Below, piece after piece: positions 52,709-62,689 of a stretch of DNA of 64,000 bases (the first letter of the stretch is position 1; the number at the start of each line of letters is the position of its first letter). A program made the translations under genes and the position numbers. The stretch covers positions 353,758 through 417,757 of the forward strand of contig CAZGAQ010000001.1 of assembly GCA_964523405.1 (NCBI GenBank), given 5' to 3'. Source of the stretch: CAZGAQ01 sp964523405. Lineage in GTDB: Bacteria > Planctomycetota > Phycisphaerae > UBA1845 > Fen-1342. The notes below the pieces were generated by a model. The model worked only from the letters and a program-made list of their open reading frames with translations. It searched no databases and was not told the DNA's origin.

Positions 52709-52971
52709 CGAGGTCTCCTTCGCGACCGGACGAAACACGCGGTGGCGACGGGCGGCGCTTGCCGCGGAATCCAAGCGGGCTGCGGGACCGGTGGCCGCGG
52801 CTATCACCCAGTGCTTAACTGTAGGCGTGTCAATGGGCGTGTCGATAGGACGATCCTCGCGAATGGTTGCACAATTCTCCAAAGTGGGGGCTGCGGCCGC
52901 CGGGATGGCCGGCGCGGTGGGTACGATGGCCAGAATGAAGACCAACACGAAGGAGCGTGCGGGGCGGCGGC

Positions 52972-53243
52972 GTGAAGGCGGCCGACGTCAGTGCGCTGAA
53001 CGTGAACCTGCTCGATGCGACGCTGCGGCTGGTGCGGCTGGTCGACACGCCCGGCGAATATCGCGTGCTCGCGCCGCTCGTGATCCGCGAGATCGTCTAA
53101 TGCTCGGTGAGAATCTGGACGCTGCGGAAGCCGGCTATCGCGTGGGCTATGAGGACGCGTCACACTTCAACCGGGAGTACAAGCGGCACTTTGGCGCGCC
53201 GCCGATACGCGACGTGGAGCGGCTGCGGGAGGCGGCGGGGTGA
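52972..53243 (+). pseudogene. AraC-family regulator, internally deleted
   Basis: Codons 52972-53100 encode a piece of the AraC_N sensor domain (LLDATLRLVRLVDTPGEY, VLAPLVIREIV), ending in a stop. The next frame, starting with an ATG overlapping the stop at 53100-53102, encodes the very end of the AraC DNA-binding domain (MLGENLDAAEAGYRVGYED, FNREYKRHFGAPP). In intact relatives these two pieces are separated by roughly 100 residues, including most of both helix-turn-helix units. The loss and frame change show a remnant. It may once have controlled the divergent alcohol dehydrogenase or PQQ gene. Confidence 0.8.
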
Positions 53244-53277
53244 GACGCCTGGCAACCGGCCCCGGCCTCCGACGGGG

Positions 53278-56127
53278 TTAGTGAGCGCCCTGGTCGCTGC
53301 CGTCGACCCACTCGTACTCGTAGCGCACGGACGCCGGGTACTGGCTGTTACTCAGCGTGAAGCGCAGCTCCATTTTCTCCCCCGGGGTAGTGCCCGACGG
53401 CACTTCGAAGTCCCCGCTGAACTTGTCGGTCACCGTCAGCTTGCCTTCCAGGGTCATGAACTCTCCGGCCACGATGAGCTGACCGCCGGCCCAATCCGGT
53501 TCACCGGGCGTTGCCCAGTAAGCGTTGACTGCCCCGCCCAACCACTGACCGCTACCCGAGTGGATGATCTTGACCGAGATCGACAACTTCTGGCCAGGAG
53601 TCAGTTCGGCGACATCCCCCAGCGTCCACGTGGCCTCGGTACGGACGCGGGAAGTCGCTTTCGGCTTGCCTGCCGCCTCGTAGTTCGTGACCTCTACACT
53701 CAGTGAGCCGTCGGCGCCCTGCGCGTCCGACTTCACGAGCCCCATGTTTTCCGGCTCCACGTCGATCTTGGTGAAATGTGTCCGAACGCTCTTCCAGTGT
53801 GGCTTCGTCTGCGGCTTGCGCGGCTGGGGAGCGGTGGTCGGCGCCGGTGGTACGGCCGGCCGGGAGGTGGGCGCGGAACTCGCCGTGGTCCGGGCGGGTT
53901 TCTTCGCGGGGGCAGGCGCGGTCGTCGGAGCGGAAGTCGTAGACGGTGCGGGCGTCGTGGTGGGCGCGGCTGTCGTGGTGGGGGAGTGTGTGCGGCGCTT
54001 CAACAGGGCGTCTCTGCCGGCGCGGTGGTATAGCTTCTCCAGCACCTTGCGAAAGCTCTCGGGTGTGCCGCGGTACCGGTGGAAGAGCAGCTCTTCGATT
54101 TCGGCCTGGCTGAACTGCACGCGATCGTGCCGCAGCATGGCAGTGATGCTCTGGTAGTTCTGCACGACGCCGGCCAGCAGGGCATAGTAGGTCTTCTCGT
54201 CGTTCCGCCGCAGGGCCTCGTTCTCGCTGAGGGCGACGAGGAAGCTGCGGCCAGCCTCCAGGGGAATACTCGCATCGTGGATCCACTTCTCGGCCCACTT
54301 GAAGAGTTTGTCGGTTTCCTCGTTGGCCTTGTCGACCTCGCGCCGGCGGGTGAAGTACGCGCGGATCGCGGCGTCGATCTCCGCGTCCGTGGGCTTGCCG
54401 TCCTTGCCCTTCTGACGCATTTCGATCGCCACCTGCCGCAGGCCGCCCGCGACGTAGCGGTTGGAGCCCAGTTCGCTCAGCAGCTCGTCCACAGTGAGGG
54501 CCGGATCCTCCTGGAAACGGCGGTACAGCGTTTCGAGGGCATCGTTCTTGTAGGCCGAGATGCCCAAGTCGATGACCCCGGCTGCCGCACGACCGACCAG
54601 TTCCGCCGCTGCGGCCGGCGAATACCCCGCCTGGACGGCCTCGATCATGGCGCGGGCGGCGGCGCTGGCGAGGCCGACGCCAAGCCCCTGCTTGCGGCCC
54701 TCCGCATAGGCGTCATAGCAGGACCAGCCGGACAGGCCGAGGTTCACCAGCATACCCTTGAGGGATTGCTCGCTGGCCTCCTGGACCCCGTGGAGGACGG
54801 CCCGTTCGGCCTCATCCAGCTTGTCGTAGGGCTTACCGAAGTAGTACACGGCCTGCGAATTGAAGTACTCGATGCTGAAGCGCGAGATCGTGGCTTGCCG
54901 CGCCAACTCCTGTTTGAACGCCGTGGCCAGCTTGCTGACCTCATTCCACTCCGCGCGGCCCAGTTTCGAGACCACGGTCTCCTCGACGGCGCGGGCGTAG
55001 CTGGGCGGGAGATTGGCCATCGCGGCCGCAAGCTCATTGGTGAGGGCGATGCTGGTCTTGCCGTCGAGCATGAGCGCCACGTGCTGCTCCATGATCTGGC
55101 GCGTCATGCGCTCGTTGAGCGACTCCATGGCCTTGGCGTATGCCGCCAGCGCCTCATCGTAGTTGCCCGCGCCGGTAGCCTGCATGTAGTGGTACACGGC
55201 GTTGTCCATCTTGTTTTCACGCATCAGTTCGGCGGCCTTCTTCAGCGCTTCGTCTGCCGGATCGAGCGCACCCCCCGCCAAGGCGAAAGCCTCCATGTTG
55301 CGCAAGTCGTACTTGGACTGTCGCCACACCATGGTCCGCAAGTCGCCCGAGAACTCGTCGGCGAGGTGCTGGCGGAACTTCATGTTGTCGCTCAGGAACC
55401 CGGCGGCGTCGGCGGCGGTGAGCGCCGGCGGCGCCTCCGTCACCATTTCGGCGAACGTCACTTCGGACACCGCATCGCCGACGGTGTCGTAGCGCCAGAG
55501 ATTCGGCTGCTGCTTGTAGAGCTGCGCGTCCAGCCACTTCGTGCCGCCGGCCGTGTTGTATTTCTCGTAGTTGCCGGCCGCGAGCACGCGGCTAGGCCAG
55601 CCGTTGATCGTGGTGGGGTCGAGCGCATTGACATCGACGCTTGCGGCGGAAAAGCCAAACTCTCGCTCGAATGCGACCGCGAAATCGCGCGCCGCCTCGG
55701 CGGCCTTGTCGCCGTAAGGGATGAAGTCCTTGTCGCTCTTGCCGGGGATGTACTTCGGGTTGGTCAGGCGACTGCCCAGCGTACCGACGGGGACTACATA
55801 GCTCAGGCCCGAGCCGTGGCGGACGGCCACGTCGCGCCACACCTGCTGCGTCATCGTGACCAGGTGCTCGTCCAAGCGGCGGGCGACCGTCGGGCTGACT
55901 TTCCCTTCCGCCACCAGTTGCTTGTAGGCACCGTAGTTACGCAGGACGGCCTGGGCCGCTTCGGTTTCCTGGGCCCCTTTTCCAACGCTGCCGGTGAACT
56001 GGTAGACGAGGTTTTCGACGTCTTGAGCGCGGAGCGCGGGCACCAGGCCGGCTGACATGACGAGCGCGACCAAGATCCAGCGATGCGGCCGCAGTGCCAG
56101 CGAAACCAACCCTCGCGACGGTACCAT
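53278..56127 (-). CDS. Large exported protein with nucleotidyltransferase-like motif and Thr/Pro/Ala linker
   Basis: This 949-residue protein is not recognised. It has a signal peptide ending about RAQ (residue 35), a mostly helical region of about 720 residues, a Thr/Ala/Pro-rich linker of about 60 residues, and a C-terminal beta-rich domain of about 130 residues. Near residue 118 it contains LGSRLT followed by SDKDF (Gly118, Ser119, Asp132, Asp134), which fits the hG[GS]-x(9-13)-Dh[DE] pattern of nucleotidyltransferase folds; in an exported protein this would be odd and may be coincidental. GGAGG precedes the ATG at 56127. Confidence 0.7.
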   Translation of the reverse strand: MVPSRGLVSLALRPHRWILVALVMSAGLVPALRAQDVENLVYQFTGSVGKGAQETEAAQAVLRNYGAYKQLVAEGKVSPTVARRLDEHLVTMTQQVWRDVAVRHGSGLSYVVPVGTLGSRLTNPKYIPGKSDKDFIPYGDKAAEAARDFAVAFEREFGFSAASVDVNALDPTTINGWPSRVLAAGNYEKYNTAGGTKWLDAQLYKQQPNLWRYDTVGDAVSEVTFAEMVTEAPPALTAADAAGFLSDNMKFRQHLADEFSGDLRTMVWRQSKYDLRNMEAFALAGGALDPADEALKKAAELMRENKMDNAVYHYMQATGAGNYDEALAAYAKAMESLNERMTRQIMEQHVALMLDGKTSIALTNELAAAMANLPPSYARAVEETVVSKLGRAEWNEVSKLATAFKQELARQATISRFSIEYFNSQAVYYFGKPYDKLDEAERAVLHGVQEASEQSLKGMLVNLGLSGWSCYDAYAEGRKQGLGVGLASAAARAMIEAVQAGYSPAAAAELVGRAAAGVIDLGISAYKNDALETLYRRFQEDPALTVDELLSELGSNRYVAGGLRQVAIEMRQKGKDGKPTDAEIDAAIRAYFTRRREVDKANEETDKLFKWAEKWIHDASIPLEAGRSFLVALSENEALRRNDEKTYYALLAGVVQNYQSITAMLRHDRVQFSQAEIEELLFHRYRGTPESFRKVLEKLYHRAGRDALLKRRTHSPTTTAAPTTTPAPSTTSAPTTAPAPAKKPARTTASSAPTSRPAVPPAPTTAPQPRKPQTKPHWKSVRTHFTKIDVEPENMGLVKSDAQGADGSLSVEVTNYEAAGKPKATSRVRTEATWTLGDVAELTPGQKLSISVKIIHSGSGQWLGGAVNAYWATPGEPDWAGGQLIVAGEFMTLEGKLTVTDKFSGDFEVPSGTTPGEKMELRFTLSNSQYPASVRYEYEWVDGSDQGAH

Positions 56128-56704
56128 GCCAGACCTCCACGGGATGCCAAGCGGACGTGACACGCAGCGAAAGCCCGGCGTTCCAAAGTATTTGTGAGAT
56201 GCCCGCCGGGGCCCCGACACCACAGACCTTTGCATTGTATTCGGGGCCCCCACCGCGGTACAAGGTCGAGGGCCAGCCTACGCATGAGTGTGTGGCCACG
56301 TTCGCTCTTGAGTGCACCTCGGATGTGCCGACACGGGGCAAGAGTGGCAGCTCGCGGGGATGCGTCTTCTCGTGTAGATAACGCGACGCACGGAGGGGTG
56401 TGAGAATCTGCGCTTGCGCTAGCCCACGTCCCGGAAAGGATTTCTGACGCGGCGCGAGAAGGGATTCTCACGCCCGCCGAGCGGGCATGTCCAGTTGGAC
56501 GTGAGGGGGATCTTTGTGGCCGCTCGGAGCCGGGGTGGCAAACATACCAAGCCGTCTATCGAATGACTTGCGCGGGCGCTGCGGGTGGGCGGCCGGGGTA
56601 TCAAAGGGGCCGGAGTTACGTGGCGGGAAGCGCCGATATAGTAATTCGAGGCCCGGCGGCGAACCGGGCAAGGTGGCATTCGCCCAGCGGACAGGAGGCT
56701 GGTT
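56128..56704. other. Divergent intergenic region
   Basis: This 577-base region separates the large exported protein from the glycoside hydrolase. It contains a 9-base inverted pair (GTGAGAATC near 56399 and GATTCTCAC near 56464) about 55 bases apart. No gene or clear promoter is seen. Confidence 0.4.
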
Positions 56705-58195
56705 GTGTCGTGCTCAGGATTGTCGGTCAAGCGTTTCGCGGGCCGCCGGAGCTTCGTGGCTGGGCGGGTCGTGCTGGTGGCCGGGCTGTTCGGGTTCGCG
56801 TGGTTGTTGGCCGGCTGTCCGTCGTCAAGTCCCGCGGATGGCAGTGGTGACGCGGACGACGGTGCGACCGTCGCTGCGGCGCGAACCCTGACGCTGGGCG
56901 CGGCGATCAGCGGGGCCGCGGTGCGGCCGCTGCTCGGTGTGAACATCGGGCCGATACCGGCCGGCAGTGATCCGAACAACGCGGACCTCACGACGGCGTA
57001 CCAGCAGGTCGGTGTGACGCAGGTGCGCGTCCACGACTACTACGGGCCGCTCGACATGGCCACGATGTATCCCGACCAGAGCGCGGACCCCAGCCTGGCG
57101 GGTTCGTACGACTTCGCGGCGAGCGACACGGTGTTCAGTGCGATTCTGGCCGGGGGGTTCGAGCCGTATCTGCGGCTCGGGGACTCGTACAACAACGGGG
57201 TTGGCTATCCGGCGGCCGATCCGCGCAAACCGACCAACCGGGCGAACTGGGTGGCGGCCGCAGTGGAGGTGGTGCGGCACTATAGCGATGCGGGCCGGTG
57301 GGGCCGCAACCCGCTGCATTACGTCGAGATTTGGAACGAGCCGGACAACGCGCAGTTCTGGGACGGCACAACGATCGAGTTCTTCCAGTTGTTCGAGCAG
57401 GCGGCCAAGGGGCTGAAGGCGGAGTTTCCGTCGTTGATGATCGGGGGGCCCGGACTGGCGCCGGGCAGTTCGCTCAGCGAGGGCGGGCGCGCCTGGACGC
57501 AGCAGTTCCTGGAGTACCAGCAGAGCAAGGGCACACCGCTGGATTTCTTCAGTTGGCACCTCTACACGAACGAGCCGGCGGAGTTTGCGTCGGGCGCGGA
57601 GTTCTTCCGGGCCGAGCTCGACAGCCACGGGTACACGGCGACCGAGAGTCACGTGACGGAGTACAACACGCAGGCGGAAGGCGCGGGGGCGGCGGACGCG
57701 GTCGCACTGCGGGCCGGCGCGAGGGGGGCGGCGATCATGACGGCGGGGTGGATCGCGATGCAGGAGCAAGGAGTGGCGGCGGCCACGTTCTATCGCGGGC
57801 CCGATCCGGAGCTCGACTTTCCGCAGTTTTACGGCATGTTCTATGCCGACGGGGAGCCGAAGAAGATGGCGCTGGCGTTCTCGCTGTGGCACACACTGGC
57901 GGCGACGTATACGGAGCGGGTGGCGGTGACGGCGAGCACGGGCAGCGATGGGTTGACCGTCCACGTGCTGGCGGGCCGGGACGCGAACGGGCGCGTGGCG
58001 GTGCTGGTGGCGAACGTGAACGCGACGGCGACGACGTATGACGTGCAACTGGCGAGCGGGGCGAAGGCGAACGCGGCGCAGTTGGCGATTCAGCAGGTCA
58101 GTGATGCAGCGGCGGCGGTCGAGACGGTGACGTCGTCGAGTGGGACGATCACGCTGCCGGGATACGGCGTGCAGCTCGTGCGTTTGGCGGAGTAG
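56705..58195 (+). CDS. Glycoside hydrolase (GH39/GH5-like clan A) lipoprotein
   Basis: This 496-residue protein has a lipoprotein signal with lipobox LLAGC near residue 38, then a TIM-barrel resembling clan GH-A enzymes. The acid/base is probably Glu212 in IWNEPDN, and the nucleophile Glu319 in VTEYNT. GVNIGPIP and SWHLYTN fit GH39-like barrels, and a beta-sandwich C-terminus (TVHVLAGRDANGRVAVLVANV) completes it. It presumably cleaves polysaccharide outside the cell. The start is GTG 56705 after GGAGG. Confidence 0.83.
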   Translation: MSCSGLSVKRFAGRRSFVAGRVVLVAGLFGFAWLLAGCPSSSPADGSGDADDGATVAAARTLTLGAAISGAAVRPLLGVNIGPIPAGSDPNNADLTTAYQQVGVTQVRVHDYYGPLDMATMYPDQSADPSLAGSYDFAASDTVFSAILAGGFEPYLRLGDSYNNGVGYPAADPRKPTNRANWVAAAVEVVRHYSDAGRWGRNPLHYVEIWNEPDNAQFWDGTTIEFFQLFEQAAKGLKAEFPSLMIGGPGLAPGSSLSEGGRAWTQQFLEYQQSKGTPLDFFSWHLYTNEPAEFASGAEFFRAELDSHGYTATESHVTEYNTQAEGAGAADAVALRAGARGAAIMTAGWIAMQEQGVAAATFYRGPDPELDFPQFYGMFYADGEPKKMALAFSLWHTLAATYTERVAVTASTGSDGLTVHVLAGRDANGRVAVLVANVNATATTYDVQLASGAKANAAQLAIQQVSDAAAAVETVTSSSGTITLPGYGVQLVRLAE

Positions 58196-58734
58196 CGGGC
58201 GGGGCGGCGAACCCGCGGCGATCGAATTTGGGCCGGAGTGGGCGGCGGTTTGCGTGAGTGCAAGGGGAGGCAGGGCCTGTGATCCCGAGGCGAGCGCCGG
58301 ATGCCGGTATGGCCGGTGGGTGACGGGAAGCCGACCCTGACGAGCGGGGCTCCAGCGTCGCTATTGTCACGCAGTTCAGCGTGTTTCGCTTGCGGGGATA
58401 ATTCAGTGGTAGAATGCCAGCGCTGCAGGCGATCATTCCTAACATCTTGTCCTTTCAGCACTTCCGAAATCTGACCTGGCGGTTTTCCGGCGCTTTTGCC
58501 TCGCTCGGGTGCGTGCGGGAACCCAGCCAGCCGCGTGCTATTTGACGGCCCGGTCAGGCCAGTTCATGCTTCCCAGTGGCTTCTTGGCTCACGCAGCCTC
58601 GTCGCGGCCGACGGCCCGTTTGGGGCCGCGGACCGCCGACCACCCCGAGACTACCGCCAAGCACTGAGGATCGAACGCGGGCTGTGACTGCGCGGTCACG
58701 GCCGGTGTCGGTTTAGGCGAAAGGCAGGTGTCTC
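58196..58734. other. Intergenic region with tRNA fragment
   Basis: This 539-base region contains a 5' fragment of tRNA-Gly at 58391-58422 (annotated separately). No other gene or signal is evident. Confidence 0.5.
58391..58422 (+). pseudogene. tRNA-Gly 5' fragment
   Basis: The first 31 bases match 60801-60831 at the 5' half of the intact tRNA-Gly with two mismatches (in the acceptor stem). The anticodon loop and 3' half are missing. It forms one end of a 2.4 kb segment whose other end is the intact tRNA. Confidence 0.8.
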
Positions 58735-60054
58735 ATGGCGGACAAACTCACGGACAGACGAGGGTGGACGCTGGGCGCGGCGGGAATCGCATTGGTGCTT
58801 GCCGTGGCCGGTGCAATGGCGGTGTCCTGCACACTGTTTGCTGCCGTCGCGTCAGGACAAGATACTCCCGCCACAAGCACAAGCCCGGCTTCCGTGGACA
58901 CCCACCTTCGCGCAGGCCAGAAATTGATCGATGAACAGAAGCCGGCCGAGGCCTCGAGGGCCTTCGAGCAGGCGGCCGCGCTGGATCCGAACAACGAATC
59001 CGCGGTGGTTGGACTATACATAAGTCTGGTGCAATTGAAGCGAGTGAACGAGGGAGCGGCAATCCTGGAGAAATGGGTTGCAGCTAAACCAGACGATCCT
59101 CGACGTTGGTTGTGCAAGGGGATGTGTGAAGCGCAAACGGATCGGCCTGCGGAAGCGTTGAAGTCTTTCGACAGACTCATTCAGCTTCAGCCTGAAGAAG
59201 GCAGCAATTGGGTTGGGAAGGGACAGATGCTGGCGGCGCTTAACCGGAACGAGGAAGCGTTGCAGGCTTTCGACAGGGCGATCTCAATTGATCCGAAGCA
59301 TGAGGCAGCACACAGCGGCCGAGGTGGCATGCTGCTCGGAATGGGGAAGTACGATGATGCCATTAAGTCTCTTAGCAAGGCCCTGGAACTCTCTCCCAAA
59401 TGGTCAGAGCAGTGGTACAATCGCGCGTGCGCGTATGCTCTGAAGGGTGACAAGGCCAAAGCTCTTGCAGACCTAAAACATGCTATGGAGCTGGAACCGT
59501 CTTTCAAGACTCAGGCGCCGAAGGACGAGAAGCTTCAAAGCCTGCGGGGTGACGCGGATTTCAAGAACTTGGTGACGGTGACAAGCCTTCCGGCTGCGGC
59601 CACCGACGCCCCTCCGGCGCAGATGGAGATTTTCCAGGCGATGATCGGGAATTGGCAGGATGAGCTTGTTTCCAAACCGGCGGAGTGGACGCCGAACGAA
59701 ACTCGCAGCAAGACCTCCAGCCGAGTGACGGCGATCCTCAATGGACATGTCGTCCAGAGCGTCGTGTATGACGTAGACGGTCAAATGTCGGGAGTCCACC
59801 TGTTCAAGTACGACTCCGAGCAGCAGGCGTACCGACAGTGGTGCTTCGACTCGCGGGGCGGGTTGGTCGAAGCTACCGGCCAGTGGGACGCCGCGCGCAA
59901 GACATTGACCCTAACCAGCGAGGCCTACGGAATCGCGGGCGTGATGACGCTTCGCTTCATCGACCAAAACGCGATGCAGTGGAGCCTCATCTCCAAGGAC
60001 AAGACCGGGAAGATCTATCTGAACATGGAAGGCAAGGCGACGCGTCAGAAGTAG
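58735..60054 (+). CDS. Exported TPR protein with DUF1579-like domain
   Basis: This 439-residue protein has a membrane/signal segment (GIALVLAVAGAMAVSC), a TPR array at about residues 55-260 (for example EASRAFEQAAALDPNN, EALQAFDRAISIDPKH, AIKSLSKALELSPK), and a C-terminal domain that resembles DUF1579 (FQAMIGNWQDELVS, SGVHLFKYDSEQQAY). It is probably periplasmic. Codon third positions are less GC-rich than in neighbouring genes, suggesting a separate origin. It lies within the segment flanked by tRNA-Gly sequences. Confidence 0.8.
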   Translation: MADKLTDRRGWTLGAAGIALVLAVAGAMAVSCTLFAAVASGQDTPATSTSPASVDTHLRAGQKLIDEQKPAEASRAFEQAAALDPNNESAVVGLYISLVQLKRVNEGAAILEKWVAAKPDDPRRWLCKGMCEAQTDRPAEALKSFDRLIQLQPEEGSNWVGKGQMLAALNRNEEALQAFDRAISIDPKHEAAHSGRGGMLLGMGKYDDAIKSLSKALELSPKWSEQWYNRACAYALKGDKAKALADLKHAMELEPSFKTQAPKDEKLQSLRGDADFKNLVTVTSLPAAATDAPPAQMEIFQAMIGNWQDELVSKPAEWTPNETRSKTSSRVTAILNGHVVQSVVYDVDGQMSGVHLFKYDSEQQAYRQWCFDSRGGLVEATGQWDAARKTLTLTSEAYGIAGVMTLRFIDQNAMQWSLISKDKTGKIYLNMEGKATRQK

Positions 60055-60288
60055 AACGCCTTCCTGTGTGCTGCACCAGACGCTGGTCCTGGCGGCGGGA
60101 CGCTCTGTCGTCCAACAACCGATGGCGGGCTTGCCGTCTTTCGGCTTGAGGCGTGGAATAGCAGCACCCGAAGTTGCGAGCGTGCGACGACAGCGGAGTA
60201 GGCGTGCCCAGCAGGCAGCTCCCACGGTTTCCGCCCCAGCCGGTGGCGGCATCTTGCTGGCAGGGCATCTTACGAAAGGCACAGCCCC

Positions 60289-60624
60289 ATGCAACGGTTG
60301 CACTGGTTCTGGTGCGGGCTGATTGCCGTTCCTTGCGGCGTGGGCTGCGGTCAGATGTTCTTCGCTGTCGCGAACCACATCCAGATGGCGGTCAGCGGAT
60401 CCCCGGCAAACCTGGCTTACCGGCAGCAACCGCATGCGTGGCTCAGCGGGCTCGGCGTCGCGGCCTTCTTCTTCTCGACAGCCGTCGGTGTTGGCGTGTA
60501 CGCACTGGTTGCTCATTGGTTCGGCCCCCGGCGTGCGGATGACGAAACCCGCTGCCGCTCGTGTGGGTACATCCTGCGCGGCATCACGGAGCCGCGCTGC
60601 CCCGAGTGCGGCGAGCGGATATGA
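60289..60624 (+). CDS. Small membrane protein with C-terminal zinc ribbon
   Basis: This 111-residue protein has two hydrophobic segments (about residues 7-30 and 50-75) and a cytoplasmic zinc ribbon CRSCGY...CPECGE at the C-terminus, a pattern common in planctomycetes. Function is unknown. Confidence 0.65.
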   Translation: MQRLHWFWCGLIAVPCGVGCGQMFFAVANHIQMAVSGSPANLAYRQQPHAWLSGLGVAAFFFSTAVGVGVYALVAHWFGPRRADDETRCRSCGYILRGITEPRCPECGERI

Positions 60625-60757
60625 GGCATTTCTGAGTGCCGGGCGAGAGTAACCGCGGGCAGAGGCTCGTCTCGCTACTAGCGGTTTTCGAGCGGTTTGC
60701 AGGTAACGAACGGCAACGAAAAGGACTTACAGCGTATCCAACGGGGCTGAGAGGGAC

Positions 60758-60785
60758 TTGACGAGGCGACGTAACCCTCGATAAT
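60758..60785 (+). promoter_or_regulatory. Promoter of tRNA-Gly
   Basis: TTGACG (60758-60763) and GATAAT (60780-60785) are separated by 16 bases; initiation near 60792 would give a short leader before the tRNA at 60802. Confidence 0.6.
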
Positions 60786-60801
60786 GAAGTGAAATAAGGC
60801 T

Positions 60802-60873
<72 letters not shown>

Positions 60874-60987
60874 TTTGACGTAAAGTACGCTGACCCCGCT
60901 AGTTGCGGGGACCCGCCTTCGAGGCGGAGCGGCCGTAACCGAGGCCAAGACGCGTGTAGTGTACACGCGGCGTTTCGGGAGGCGGCC

Positions 60988-62169
60988 GTGAACGCTTCAT
61001 CACCGCAGAAACTGCCCAAGTTCCGGGTCCACAAGGCGACACTCCAGGCCTACGTGGAGTTGTCGGGCAAACGCTTCTACCTCGGCTATCACGAGTCGGC
61101 CGAGGCCAGGCAGAAGTACAACACGCTCGTAGCCGAGTGGCTGGCCAACGGGCGCCAGCTCCGCGCCAGTCCGGAGCAGATCACCGTCAAGGAGCTCATC
61201 GCCCGCTATTGGGTCTACGGCGAGCAGTACTACCGTAACGCCGACGGCACGGTCGCCCGCGAGCTCGACAACATCGTGGACGCCCTCCGCCCGGTGAAGG
61301 AACTGTACGGCACGCAGCCGGCCGCCCAGTTCGGGCCGCGGGCATTGCGGGCTGTCCGCGAGAAGATGATCCAAGATGGCCTTCGCCGCCGGAATATCAA
61401 CTGCCGGATCGGGCGGATCAAGCGCGTGTTCAAGTGGGCGGCCAGCGAGGAACTGATCCCCGGCGAGGTTTACCACGCCCTGCTCGCCGTCGACGGCCTG
61501 CGTTACGGCCGGTGCGCGGCCAAGGAAAGCGATCCGGTGCGCCCGGTACCGCAGGCACACATTGACGCCATCGAACCATTCGTCGGCCGTCAGATCTGGG
61601 CCATGATCCAGCTCCAACTGCTCACCGCCGCCCGCCCGGGCGAGATCACGAAGATGCGCCCCGTCGACATCGACACCGGCGGCAGACTCTGGGTCTACAC
61701 GCCAATGGACCACAAGACCGCCCATCACGGCCACGAGCGACACATCTACATTGGCCCGCGAGGCCGGAAGATCCTCCAGCCATTCATGAACCGTCAGGTG
61801 GACGTCTTCTGCTTCTCACCCGCCGAGGCCGACGCCGAGCGCCGCGCGGCCTTGCACGCGCGGCGGACGACGCCACTCTCCTGTGGCAACCGGCCGGGCA
61901 CGAACCGTCAGGCGCGGCCTCAACGCAAACCCGGCGCATTCTACGAGGTCAAGGCCTACCACCGGGCGATCCAACGGGCCTGCAAGCTCGCCGGCGTGCC
62001 CGCCTGGCATCCCCACCAGCTCCGTCATAATGCTGCGACTTATCTGCGAAAGGAGTTCGGGCTGGAAACGGCCCGGGTCATCTTGGGCCACCGCAGCGCG
62101 GCGGTAACCACCATCTACGCCGAGGCGGACGAGCAGAAAGCCGTCGAGGCGATGAGCCGCGTCGGGTAG
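60988..62169 (+). CDS. int: Tyrosine-family integrase
   Basis: This 393-residue recombinase has an AP2-like or SAM-like arm domain at the N-terminus and the catalytic domain from about 185. Catalytic residues are Arg216 in AARPGEI, Lys243, His343-x-x-Arg346 in HQLRHNA, His368 in LGHRS and nucleophile Tyr377 in TTIYAEA. It would catalyse insertion and excision at the adjacent tRNA-Gly. It starts at GTG 60988 after GGGAGG. Confidence 0.93.
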   Translation: MNASSPQKLPKFRVHKATLQAYVELSGKRFYLGYHESAEARQKYNTLVAEWLANGRQLRASPEQITVKELIARYWVYGEQYYRNADGTVARELDNIVDALRPVKELYGTQPAAQFGPRALRAVREKMIQDGLRRRNINCRIGRIKRVFKWAASEELIPGEVYHALLAVDGLRYGRCAAKESDPVRPVPQAHIDAIEPFVGRQIWAMIQLQLLTAARPGEITKMRPVDIDTGGRLWVYTPMDHKTAHHGHERHIYIGPRGRKILQPFMNRQVDVFCFSPAEADAERRAALHARRTTPLSCGNRPGTNRQARPQRKPGAFYEVKAYHRAIQRACKLAGVPAWHPHQLRHNAATYLRKEFGLETARVILGHRSAAVTTIYAEADEQKAVEAMSRVG

Positions 62170-62339
62170 ACACGGCGGTTCTGACCCTCACTGGGGCTCG
62201 GCATCGCGGGGCGACGCCGGGCCCTTTCTGTTGCGCGGCGACGACCAACCCTTAGGCAGCCCTTGATCGGTCGCTAATCAGCCCCAATCAACGAAGCGGT
62301 GTGGCATATTTGGATCGGTACGAAACGGAGCAACAGGCC

Positions 62340-62675
62340 ATGCCAATCAACATCGACAACGAAACGCTGCTGAGCCTCACCGAGGCGACCAAGGTTCTGC
62401 CTCGGGTGAATGGCAAGCGGCCGGCGATCGCGACGCTTTGGCGTTGGTGCCGCAAGGGACTGCGGGGCGTGCAACTCGAATACGTGCGGGTCGGCCGCAG
62501 CATCGCGACGAGCCGCGAGGCCCTCAACCGGTTCTTCAACGCCCTCGCAGCCTCGGACACGCGATTGGGGCCGCCGGAGAACACCCCGACGATTCCCGCC
62601 CTGACACCCACGCCGCGAGCAAGGCAGCGAATGCTCGATGAGGCAGACCGGATTCTTGAACGGGCGGGCATCTGA
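62340..62675 (+). CDS. DUF1580 protein (excisionase-like)
   Basis: This 111-residue protein matches DUF1580, a small family found in planctomycete mobile elements. SLTEATKVLPRVNGKRP and ATLWRWCRKGLRGVQLEYVRVG look like a winged-helix/MerR-type DNA-binding unit, as in excisionases, and it follows the integrase directly. The ATG at 62340 follows CAACAGGCC; a longer reading from 62301 is possible. Confidence 0.82.
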   Translation: MPINIDNETLLSLTEATKVLPRVNGKRPAIATLWRWCRKGLRGVQLEYVRVGRSIATSREALNRFFNALAASDTRLGPPENTPTIPALTPTPRARQRMLDEADRILERAGI

Positions 62676-62689
62676 TTCACGAGGCATCC

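Noticed and set aside
54079..56055. Long plus-strand frame opposite the 949-residue exported protein
   Set aside because: No start signal or domain; the minus-strand frame has a signal peptide, Shine-Dalgarno and sensible composition.
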